Shown: piece by piece, positions 53,501-60,851 of the stretch
Layout of the letters: each line of letters starts with the position of its first letter
Position numbering within the stretch: the stretch's first letter is position 1
Assembly (NCBI GenBank): GCA_963665925.1
Contig: OY762511.1
Coordinates: 3,844,001 to 3,908,000, forward strand
Reading direction: 5' to 3'
DNA: 64,000 bases
Origin: G963665925 sp963665925
GTDB lineage: Bacteria; Bacillota; Clostridia; Peptostreptococcales; Acidaminobacteraceae
The notes under the pieces: model-generated
Told to the model about the DNA's origin: nothing
The model's database searches: none
What the model saw: the letters and a program-made list of their open reading frames with translations, nothing else
Position numbers and translations under genes: made by a program

Positions 53501-54484
53501 ATGCGAATTGTAATTAATCCCAACAAATCAGCAAGCTTCAACATGGCAGCAGAAGAATATATGCTCAAGTCTTTTGAGGATGATGTCTTCATGCTCTGGC
53601 AGGCTGACCGAACCGTACTCATTGGCAAAAACCAGAACACCCGCAAGGAAATAGACATGGATTATGTAGAACAAAACAAGATTCGTGTCGTCAGACGTCT
53701 ATCGGGCGGTGGTGCAGTTTACAACGACCTTGGGAACACCAATTTTGCTTTTATTTCAACAGATACAGATGGCGATGGCTTTTCCAACTTCAGAAAATTC
53801 ACTGCGCCGATTCTTGAACTGCTCAACCTTTTTGGTGTGCCTGCTGAGTTTTCCGGCAGAAATGATTTGCTCGTCGATGGGAAGAAATTCTCAGGTAATG
53901 CCCAGTACAAACACAAAAATCGATTGCTCCATCACGGTACCCTTCTCTTTTCATCGAGTATGGAAGAGTTGGCTAAAGCGCTTTCACCCGATATGATCAA
54001 GTTCAAAAGCAAGGGTATAGACTCAGTCAAGAGCCGTGTAACGAATATTTCTGAGCATCTTTCACAGGATATGCGCGTTGAAACATTCATGCAGCGCACA
54101 AACGAGTACATACTCAATACCTTTAGCGGGTCGCAGTTCTATACCTTCAGTGCAAAAGACATTGAAGAAATTCGAAAGCTTGAAGCTCTTCGTTTTTCAA
54201 ACTGGGCGTGGAACTTTGGCGCTTCGCCGCAATACGATTTTTCAAATCAGGATAAGTTTCCTGGAGGCCTCGTCGAAGTCAGCTTCCAGGTCAAAAATGG
54301 GCACATAAAAAACGTCCGAATTTTTGGTGATTTTTTCAGCGAGAGAGAGATTGAAGCACTTGAAAATACCCTTAACGGACTGCGGCATGAGACCGGTGCC
54401 ATTCGAGCAGCACTGACACCTGTCAATATTAATGATTTTATTAGCGGCATCACACTAGATGACTTTTTAACACTTTTTAATTAA
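53501..54484 (+). CDS. lplA: Lipoate-protein ligase A
   Basis: Activates free lipoate (or octanoate) with ATP and attaches it to lipoyl domains such as GcvH. The 327-aa protein has RRLSGGGAVYNDLGNTNFAF, NDLLVDGKKFSGNAQ with the substrate lysine, and the accessory C-terminal domain. GGAGGG precedes the ATG. It shares the intergenic region with the gcv operon. Confidence 0.95.
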   Translation: MRIVINPNKSASFNMAAEEYMLKSFEDDVFMLWQADRTVLIGKNQNTRKEIDMDYVEQNKIRVVRRLSGGGAVYNDLGNTNFAFISTDTDGDGFSNFRKFTAPILELLNLFGVPAEFSGRNDLLVDGKKFSGNAQYKHKNRLLHHGTLLFSSSMEELAKALSPDMIKFKSKGIDSVKSRVTNISEHLSQDMRVETFMQRTNEYILNTFSGSQFYTFSAKDIEEIRKLEALRFSNWAWNFGASPQYDFSNQDKFPGGLVEVSFQVKNGHIKNVRIFGDFFSEREIEALENTLNGLRHETGAIRAALTPVNINDFISGITLDDFLTLFN

Positions 54485-54501
54485 GGAAAGGCCGGTTTCA
54501 T

Positions 54502-55359
54502 ATGACTCAAAGAAAACCAGAGTGGCTGAAGGTACGCCTTCACAATACCAAGGAACTCAACTATGTTAAAAAGACCCTTAGGAGTTTGAACCTGCATACC
54601 GTCTGCGAGGAAGCAAACTGCCCAAATCGTCTTGAATGCTACAGCAATAGGACAGCAACCTTCATGATACTTGGAAACACCTGTACACGACACTGTAAAT
54701 TCTGCAATGTTGCAGATGGACACCCGACACCAGTCGATCCGGAAGAACCGGCACGTGTGGCCGAAGCAGTCAAGTCTCTTGGACTTGAGTATGCGGTAAT
54801 CACATCTGTTACACGGGACGACCTGGACGATGGCGGTGCCGCGCATTTTGCCGCCGTGATAAAAGCCATCAGAAAGAGGAGTCCAGAGGTCAAAATTGAG
54901 GTTCTCATTCCTGATTTCAAAGGAAACACCGACGCCCTCAAATGCGTTGTCGATGCCAAACCAGACGTCATTAACCACAACGTTGAGACCATTCCACGCC
55001 TTTATGAAACAGTCCGCCCAGAAGCAGACTATATGCAGTCCCTTAACGTTCTCAAGCACGTCAAGGAAATGGATGCATCCATCATGACAAAATCAGGAAT
55101 CATGCTGGGTCTTGGCGAAGCGGAACCTGAAGTTAAAACTGTCATTACCGATCTTTATGAATCGGGATGTGACATTCTCACAGTTGGTCAGTACCTGCCG
55201 CCTTCAAGCGCGCATGCGCCTCTCGTTGCTTATATAACACCTGAAGACTTTAAGGCCTATGAAGTTTTCGCCTACGATACCGGCTTCCATGGTGTTGCGT
55301 CCGGCCCGCTCGTAAGAAGCTCATACAATGCAGGAAAAGTTTACGACGGCTCCAATTAG
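54502..55359 (+). CDS. lipA: Lipoyl synthase
   Basis: Radical SAM enzyme that inserts two sulfurs into octanoyl groups. Both 4Fe-4S sites are clear: CEEANCPNRLEC (auxiliary cluster) and CTRHCKFC (radical SAM cluster). 285 aa. It follows lplA by 17 nt. Having both LplA and LipA indicates salvage and synthesis; the octanoyl source could be LplA acting on octanoate, since no LipB is seen here. Confidence 0.97.
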   Translation: MTQRKPEWLKVRLHNTKELNYVKKTLRSLNLHTVCEEANCPNRLECYSNRTATFMILGNTCTRHCKFCNVADGHPTPVDPEEPARVAEAVKSLGLEYAVITSVTRDDLDDGGAAHFAAVIKAIRKRSPEVKIEVLIPDFKGNTDALKCVVDAKPDVINHNVETIPRLYETVRPEADYMQSLNVLKHVKEMDASIMTKSGIMLGLGEAEPEVKTVITDLYESGCDILTVGQYLPPSSAHAPLVAYITPEDFKAYEVFAYDTGFHGVASGPLVRSSYNAGKVYDGSN

Positions 55360-55380
55360 GCGTCACCTGCAAACGATTAA

Positions 55381-55430
55381 AAAAGGCGCTGTATCGCTCC
55401 CAACACTACGGGATATGTACAGCGCCTTTT
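55381..55430 (+). terminator. Terminator of lplA-lipA
   Basis: AAAAGGCGCTGTA and TACAGCGCCTTTT form a 13-bp stem with an inner loop and a final T-run. Confidence 0.85.
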
Positions 55431-55460
55431 CTATATGCAATTAAGTCTCTAAAATCATAA

Positions 55461-55513
55461 AACCCCGTGCGGGATATGCTGTGAAAAGCTTTCACAGATA
55501 CCCTGCACGGGGT
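55461..55513. terminator. Long hairpin, probable rny terminator
   Basis: ACCCCGTGC and GCACGGGGT enclose further paired segments (GGGATA/TACCC-like and CTGTGAAAG/CTTTCACAG). On the minus strand TTTTATGATTTT follows. Confidence 0.65.
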
Positions 55514-55569
55514 AAAACCATCTAATTCGCTCTATGTGAAATCTATGTTAAATAAGAGGTATAGAAGGT

Positions 55570-57114
55570 TTACTTAGCGTAGTCCACGACTCTTGTTTCG
55601 CGAACCAAGCTCACCTTGATTTGACCTGGGTAATCCAGTTCATCCTCAATGCGTTTCTTCATGTTTCTCGCCATGATAATCATGTCATCATCTGAAACTT
55701 TATCTGGAACAATCATAACGCGGATTTCACGTCCAGCCTGAATAGCAAATGACTTTTCAACACCTTCATAGCTATCTGCTATTGCTTCAAGTGTTTCCAG
55801 TCGCTTGATATAAGTCTGTAGTGTTTCACGTCTTGCACCAGGACGGGCAGCTGAAATAGCATCCGCAGCTGTGACGAGAACAGCTTCAATGGTTTCAGGC
55901 TCATAGTCACCGTGATGAGTACTCATAGCATGGATAACTGCACGAGACTCTTTGTACTTTCTCAGCAAGTTCATGCCGATTTCAATATGCGTACCTTCGA
56001 CTTCGTGGTCCACGGCCTTACCAATATCATGTAGCAGACCAGCACGCCTTGCAACTTTAACGTCTGCGCCAAGTTCTGCAGCCATAACGCCTGCAAGATA
56101 TGAAACCTCTAACGAGTGGCGAAGTACGTTTTGACCATAACTTGTACGATATCTCAAGCGGCCAAGGAGTTTGACAAGTTCAGGGTGAAGATTGTGAATA
56201 CCTGCTTCAAAAGTGGCATTCTCTCCAGCTTCCTTAATTTGCTTATCAATTTCTTTTCTTGCTTTTCCAACCATCTCTTCAATTCGAGCTGGATGGATAC
56301 GTCCATCAACAATTAGCTTTTCAAGGGCTAATCTTGCTGTTTCACGTCTGATCGGATCAAAGGACGACAGGATAACTGCCTCCGGTGTATCGTCGATTAT
56401 TAAATCAACGCCTGTGAGAGATTCGAGCGCACGGATATTACGTCCTTCACGACCAATGATTCTTCCCTTCATTTCGTCGTTCGGCAGATTTACAACAGAA
56501 ACTGTTGATTCTGCCACGAAGTCAGCTGCATATTTTTGTACAGCTGTAGCAATGATTTCTTGTGCCTTCTTCTCTGCTTCTTCCTTTGCTTTGTTCTCAA
56601 TTTCTTTTACAAGAACAACAGCATCATGTCTAATTTCTTTTTCAACATCTGCAAGAAGCTGTGTTTTAGCTTCCTCAGTTGTATAACCTGAAATGCGCTC
56701 CAGTTCATTAATTTGATCCTGGTAAAGCTTTTCAACGGCTTCTTCTCGATTTTCCACCTGTCTCATCTTGTTTTGAAGTTTTTCATCCTTCTTTTCAATT
56801 TGAGCAGTTTTCTTATCAAGTGTTTCTTCTTTTTGGAGATTACGACGTTCTAGACGTTGCAGCTCTCCTCTACGTTCTCTTGTTTCTTGCTCTAGATCTG
56901 CTCTTAATGTGTGCAGTTCTTCCTTAGCTTCAAGAAGCTTTTCTTTTTTAGCTGTTTCAGCAGCTTTTTTTGCTTCAAAGACGATCTCGTCTGCTCTTTG
57001 TTCAGCACTTTTGATCTTCTTTTCGGCGATCTGTCTTCTAAGGAAATATCCTAGACCGAAACTCAGAGACGCAGTGATTATGATCGCTGGTATAACGATT
57101 ACTAAACCGTTCAT
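55570..57114 (-). CDS. rny: Ribonuclease Y
   Basis: Membrane-anchored endonuclease that starts mRNA decay in Firmicutes. 514 aa: N-terminal membrane segment (GLVIVIPAIIITASLSFGLGYF), long coiled coil (about 25-200), KH domain (GRIIGREGRNIRALE) and HD domain with LLHDIGKAVDHE. The ATG at 57114 follows GGAGGTGAG and begins the membrane anchor. Promoter at 57218-57246. Confidence 0.97.
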   Translation of the reverse strand: MNGLVIVIPAIIITASLSFGLGYFLRRQIAEKKIKSAEQRADEIVFEAKKAAETAKKEKLLEAKEELHTLRADLEQETRERRGELQRLERRNLQKEETLDKKTAQIEKKDEKLQNKMRQVENREEAVEKLYQDQINELERISGYTTEEAKTQLLADVEKEIRHDAVVLVKEIENKAKEEAEKKAQEIIATAVQKYAADFVAESTVSVVNLPNDEMKGRIIGREGRNIRALESLTGVDLIIDDTPEAVILSSFDPIRRETARLALEKLIVDGRIHPARIEEMVGKARKEIDKQIKEAGENATFEAGIHNLHPELVKLLGRLRYRTSYGQNVLRHSLEVSYLAGVMAAELGADVKVARRAGLLHDIGKAVDHEVEGTHIEIGMNLLRKYKESRAVIHAMSTHHGDYEPETIEAVLVTAADAISAARPGARRETLQTYIKRLETLEAIADSYEGVEKSFAIQAGREIRVMIVPDKVSDDDMIIMARNMKKRIEDELDYPGQIKVSLVRETRVVDYAK

Positions 57115-57217
57115 AAGCTCACCTCCTTTGCTTCGAGTCATGGAAGACCGACAGTATCGGCCGAATGTCTCTTAAGCATTGATATAACTAGTTTTCAAGA
57201 TACACCGTTCCTTATTC

Positions 57218-57246
57218 ATTTTAACTCTTTTTTACAGTTGTGTCAA
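57218..57246 (-). promoter_or_regulatory. Promoter of rny
   Basis: TTGACA (57241-57246) and TAAAAT (57218-57223), 17 bp apart on the minus strand. Confidence 0.75.
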
Positions 57247-57251
57247 GACGC

Positions 57252-57281
57252 TTCACACATTGGTAAGTTTCACGCTATAAG
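57252..57281 (+). promoter_or_regulatory. Promoter of the candidate selenoprotein gene
   Basis: TTCACA (57252-57257) and TATAAG (57276-57281), 18-bp spacer, each one base from consensus. The transcript would have a leader of about 140 nt. Confidence 0.55.
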
Positions 57282-57347
57282 GTCATTTGTTAATGTTTTG
57301 ACTTTTATTGATACGTCATTTTTCATATGCTACCATGGTAACAGGAG

Positions 57348-57384
57348 CGAACACAGGCATTTATGCTTTCATGTGTTCGTTTTT
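57348..57384 (+). terminator. Leader terminator/attenuator before the candidate selenoprotein gene
   Basis: CGAACAC (57348-57354) and GTGTTCG (57373-57379) form a stem followed by five T. ACACAGG (57351-57357) can alternatively pair with CCTGTGT (57392-57398), so two exclusive folds are possible. Confidence 0.6.
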
Positions 57385-57427
57385 ATCTAAACCTGTGTGA
57401 ATCTAAAATACTAAGGAGGACTGAGTT

Positions 57428-57727
57428 ATGGCATTTGTAGCAAATACGAATTATAAAGACACGCTCAAGGCCGACATCCATGCATCCATTGCCGAGCGCA
57501 AGGCTGCTATCTGCGAAACATGAGACCCTGTCGCTGTTTTAGCACTCCCGTGGGGAGTCAAGGCTACGCTTGAGGCGGATGTTGCTGAGTCGGTCGGTGC
57601 GTTTTTTGAAGACATTACTGACAAGACCATTGACTGCGGACAAGGCGTCTCTGTGAAAATTCTCAAGGCAGGCGTCAAGGAACGCAAGGGCACTTATACA
57701 CTCATATATCGATATGTGATCGTGTAA
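57428..57727 (+). CDS. Candidate novel selenoprotein, 99 aa with Sec32 (in-frame TGA)
   Basis: AAGGAGG lies 8 nt before the ATG at 57428. The frame runs 100 codons to TAA with a single internal TGA at 57521-57523 (codon 32). If TGA is read as selenocysteine the local motif is C-E-T-U, a CxxU redox pair (Cys29, Sec32); another Cys is at 70. A hairpin fitting the bacterial SECIS pattern follows at 57544-57558. After the TGA the frame stays open for 67 codons with normal codon use and a beta-rich end (GTYTLIYRYVIV). I know no matching family. The alternative is a gene broken by one nonsense change, which cannot be excluded. Confidence 0.6.
57541..57565 (+). promoter_or_regulatory. SECIS-like hairpin after the in-frame TGA
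   Basis: ACTCCC (57544-57549) pairs with GGGAGT (57553-57558) around a GTG loop; AGC/GCT may extend it with a bulge. The loop starts 26 nt after the TGA and its first base is G, as bacterial SelB-binding elements require. Confidence 0.55.
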
Positions 57728-57764
57728 GAAAAGCTCAAATCACTATCAATTTCAAAAAACAATG

Positions 57765-57852
57765 AATCCTGTAGAGCATGGTCTCTTATCGAAATTATCG
57801 ATAAGCAGAAGCGGTCCTTTGACACGCACCCATACCCTACAGGATTTTTTTT
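57765..57852 (+). terminator. Three-way-junction RNA element with T-run
   Basis: A closing stem AATCCTGTAG/CTACAGGATT is continued by ATGG/CCAT after a 3x3 internal loop. Inside are two hairpins: CTTATCGA/TCGATAAG and GCGGTC/GAC-A-CGC. Eight T follow the closing stem. It ends the selenoprotein candidate transcript but is far more elaborate than a plain terminator. Confidence 0.6.
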
Positions 57853-57951
57853 CATATGCAATATCTGTTCAGCTGCGCAACCTTGCCTCCACAGAATTGT
57901 TTTCAAAGATAAAATTATTTCAACACAAAGGGAATCTGATCAGGAATCATC

Positions 57952-58980
57952 CTATGCCAGATCTTCGCCTTCAGTCGCTTGGTCTTGAAGCACAAGGCCA
58001 TAGTGCTTACGCACCTTCATGTCTATTTCTGACATCAGTTCAGGATTTTCAACCAGGAACTGCTTGGCATTCTCCCTGCCCTGACCCAGCTTCTCATCGT
58101 TGTAGCTGAACCAAGCGCCTGCCTTTTTGACAATTTCGGCTTTAACGGCACAGTCAAGAATACTGCCTTCCTTGGAAATTCCTTCACCGTACATAATGTC
58201 AAACTCAGCGATTCTAAACGGTGGCGCAACCTTGTTCTTGATGACCTTAACCTTAACACGGTTACCCAGAATATCACCTGAGCTCTGCTTGATTGTATCG
58301 ATTTTTCTAATATCCATACGGACTGAACTGTAAAATTTAAGTGCATTACCACCAGTTGTTGTCTCAGGATTACCGAACATAACACCGATTTTCATACGTA
58401 GCTGGTTGATGAAGATTACCGAACACTTTGACTTATTGATAATACCCGTCAGCTTTCTCAGCGCCTGAGACATCAGTCTTGCCTGAAGACCCATGTGGCT
58501 ATCGCCCATTTCGCCGCTGATTTCGGCTTTCGGTACAAGTGCAGCAACCGAGTCAATTACAATTATGTCTACCGCGCCGCTTCGAACAAGCGCATCAACG
58601 ATTTCAAGCGCCTGCTCACCTGTATCAGGCTGAGCAAGAATAAGATTGTCCGTGTCAACGCCAATTGCCTTTGCATAAACCGGGTCAAGAGCATGCTCTG
58701 CATCAATAAACGCCGCAACGCCACCTTCACGCTGTGTTTCTGCAATCATATGCAGTGTTACGGTTGTCTTACCAGAAGACTCAGGTCCGTAAATTTCAAT
58801 AATACGGCCTTTAGGAATGCCGCCTATTCCAAGTGCTATATCCAGATCAAGAGCGCCAGTAGAAATGCTCTCAACGTTCCTGCTGTTTGGTTCATCGCCT
58901 AGGCGCATGATTGAACCCTTACCAAATTGCTTTTCTATCTGTCCTAGTACATTTTCGAGTGCTTTAGCTTTTTCCTTCAT
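57952..58980 (-). CDS. recA: Recombinase RecA
   Basis: DNA strand-exchange ATPase and SOS co-protease, 342 aa. Walker A GPESSGKTT, Walker B-type IIVIDSVAAL and the LRMKIGVMFGNPETTTGG loop region are intact. The ATG at 58980 has GGGA 8 nt upstream, partly inside a small hairpin. Driven by a strong promoter with an SOS box at its start site. Confidence 0.98.
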   Translation of the reverse strand: MKEKAKALENVLGQIEKQFGKGSIMRLGDEPNSRNVESISTGALDLDIALGIGGIPKGRIIEIYGPESSGKTTVTLHMIAETQREGGVAAFIDAEHALDPVYAKAIGVDTDNLILAQPDTGEQALEIVDALVRSGAVDIIVIDSVAALVPKAEISGEMGDSHMGLQARLMSQALRKLTGIINKSKCSVIFINQLRMKIGVMFGNPETTTGGNALKFYSSVRMDIRKIDTIKQSSGDILGNRVKVKVIKNKVAPPFRIAEFDIMYGEGISKEGSILDCAVKAEIVKKAGAWFSYNDEKLGQGRENAKQFLVENPELMSEIDMKVRKHYGLVLQDQATEGEDLA

Positions 58981-58988
58981 AATTATTC

Positions 58989-59005
58989 CCAGACTTTAGG
59001 TCTGG
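58989..59005 (-). other. Hairpin next to the recA ribosome site
   Basis: CCAGAC and GTCTGG on the minus strand form a 6-bp stem ending in the GGGA ribosome site. It may temper translation. Confidence 0.45.
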
Positions 59006-59024
59006 TTGTCACCGCCCTTTCCAC

Positions 59025-59036
59025 GAACACCTGTTC
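59025..59036. promoter_or_regulatory. LexA (SOS) box of recA
   Basis: GAAC-AGGT-GTTC on the minus strand fits the Firmicutes LexA site. It lies at the predicted transcription start, where LexA would block recA. Confidence 0.8.
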
Positions 59037-59043
59037 TGTTTTT

Positions 59044-59071
59044 ATTATATCGTATTCTAAAGTCGTGTCAA
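59044..59071 (-). promoter_or_regulatory. Promoter of recA
   Basis: TTGACA (59066-59071) and TATAAT (59044-59049), both perfect, 16 bp apart on the minus strand. Confidence 0.8.
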
Positions 59072-59080
59072 TAACCTTTT

Positions 59081-60313
59081 TTACTGTTCGATCATTTTTC
59101 TAATATGATCAAGTGCCGTTCGCGCCGAAACATGACGTACACGTTTGCGGTCGCCGTGGAAATTATGTTTATAAACTTCAAGTCTCTCTTTATAATAAAT
59201 ACCGATGTAAACCAGCCCCACCGGTTTCTCCGCAGTGCCGCCTCCTGGTCCTGCTATGCCCGTAATACCTACGCACAGGTCAGAACCATGCTTGCTTCTA
59301 AGACCACGCACCATCGCCTCGGCGGTCTCTTCACTCACCGCACCATGTTCGGCGAGAATTTCTTCTGAAACGCCCAGCTCTTCATGCTTTGCAGCATTAC
59401 TGTAGGTCACATAGCCTCTGTCAAAGACATTTGAAATGCCTGCTATGCCAACCAGCTCTGCGGCAAGGAGTCCACCTGTGCACGATTCAGCCAGCGAGAA
59501 ACGGATATTATGGTCCATCAGCAGTTTGCCAACGTGCTCCTCTAGGGTCTCGTCGTCAAGGGAGTAAACCACATCACCCAGACGTGCCTTCACCGACTCA
59601 GCGACAGGCATGATTTTCTTCATGTTTTCCGCTTCGCTTATGCCGTTTGCCGTAATCCGGATGGCAACACTTCCATCTTTGACATACGTGGCAATGGTCG
59701 GATTGGTCTGAGCTAAGACAAGATCTTCAATGGCATTTTCAAGCGCGGATTCACCCATGCCGAACACCCGCATCCAAATTGTGGTTATTTCCTCTTCATG
59801 CTTGGACTTCAAATATGGCATAAGACCAGAAATGGTCATCGCTTCAACTTCTCTAGGCGGTCCAGGCAGCATCACTGCTGTCTTTCCATTACGCTCAATA
59901 ATGAATCCCGGTGCGGTTCCCTTGCTGTTGTGCATTGTAATGGCACCATCAGGCTTCAAGGCCTGCTTTTTGTTGTTCTCGGTCATGGTTCTGCCGATAC
60001 TGCTGAAAAAATCTTCGATTTCACTCAGCAGAACAGCATCCATCTTCAGGTCCACACCCATGCTTTTTGAGACAATCTCTTTTGTGAGATCATCCTGCGT
60101 TGGGCCAAGGCCACCTGTTGTGATAATCATATCCACTTCGTCAAAATACTCTGAGACCGCTTGTTCAAGTCTCCTCGGGTTATCTCCGACTGTGAGATGA
60201 TAAAGAACACTCACGCCCAGTTCATTAAGAACAGAAGAAAGGTAAACCGCATTCGTATTGGTTACCTTTCCCATGAGCAGCTCAGTTCCCACAGCGATAA
60301 TTGCTGCTTTCAT
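59081..60313 (-). CDS. cinA: CinA-type competence/damage-inducible protein
   Basis: Two-domain protein of 410 aa. The N-terminal MoCF-like part (IAVGTELLMGKVTNTNAVYLS, GGLGPTQDDLTKE) acts as a nucleotide pyrophosphatase, and the C-terminal CinA domain (SLAESCTGGLLAAELV) deamidates NMN. The ATG at 60313 follows GGAGG. As in many Firmicutes it stands just before recA, with pgsA upstream. Confidence 0.95.
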   Translation of the reverse strand: MKAAIIAVGTELLMGKVTNTNAVYLSSVLNELGVSVLYHLTVGDNPRRLEQAVSEYFDEVDMIITTGGLGPTQDDLTKEIVSKSMGVDLKMDAVLLSEIEDFFSSIGRTMTENNKKQALKPDGAITMHNSKGTAPGFIIERNGKTAVMLPGPPREVEAMTISGLMPYLKSKHEEEITTIWMRVFGMGESALENAIEDLVLAQTNPTIATYVKDGSVAIRITANGISEAENMKKIMPVAESVKARLGDVVYSLDDETLEEHVGKLLMDHNIRFSLAESCTGGLLAAELVGIAGISNVFDRGYVTYSNAAKHEELGVSEEILAEHGAVSEETAEAMVRGLRSKHGSDLCVGITGIAGPGGGTAEKPVGLVYIGIYYKERLEVYKHNFHGDRKRVRHVSARTALDHIRKMIEQ

Positions 60314-60323
60314 CGCAAACCTC

Positions 60324-60851
60324 CTACGCCTTAAGAACCTGCTTGTTTTTAACAATGTAATCGACACCAGAAATCAGTGTCAGTGCAACTGCAATCCAAA
60401 GTACAATCTGTGCCAGTCTGCCGTCCATCACTTCAAGCGGCGTGTTGTTGAACAGCAGCAGGACAATCGCAAGCATCTGCGAATTCGTCTTCAGCTTGCC
60501 CCACCAGCTTGCAGCAATCACAATTCCTTCAGCTGCAGCAACAGCTCGAAATATGCTTACGATGAACTCGCGGCCCAAAATGATTACAACTGCCCACGAG
60601 CTTACGGTTCCGATTTCAACCAGACAGATGAACGCCGCCATGACAAGAACCTTATCCGCCAGGGGATCCATGAATTTTCCCAGGTTTGTAATCAGGTTCA
60701 GCTTTCTCGCCAAATAACCGTCAAGAAAATCAGTCAATGACGCAATAATAAACATGACAGCCGCCATCATCATATTTCCCGCAAGCAGAAAATACATAAA
60801 AACCGGTACCAGTGCTATTCTTAAAATCGTAAGCTGGTTTGCAATATTCAT
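60324..60851 (-). CDS. pgsA: CDP-diacylglycerol-glycerol-3-phosphate 3-phosphatidyltransferase
   Basis: Membrane enzyme of phosphatidylglycerol synthesis, 175 aa with several hydrophobic segments. The CDP-alcohol phosphotransferase signature is complete: DFLDGYLARKLNLITNLGKF followed by MDPLADK. The ATG has GGGGAG upstream and overlaps the rimO end region by adjacency (60851/60852). The order rimO-pgsA-cinA-recA is common in Firmicutes. Confidence 0.95.
   Translation of the reverse strand: MNIANQLTILRIALVPVFMYFLLAGNMMMAAVMFIIASLTDFLDGYLARKLNLITNLGKFMDPLADKVLVMAAFICLVEIGTVSSWAVVIILGREFIVSIFRAVAAAEGIVIAASWWGKLKTNSQMLAIVLLLFNNTPLEVMDGRLAQIVLWIAVALTLISGVDYIVKNKQVLKA

Noticed and set aside
57428..57727. 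Two separate small genes divided by the TGA
   Set aside because: The part after the TGA has no start codon with a ribosome site near its beginning, and the first 31 residues alone do not look like a stable peptide.
57765..57852. Hammerhead ribozyme or purine riboswitch
   Set aside because: The three-way junction lacks the conserved core bases of either class.
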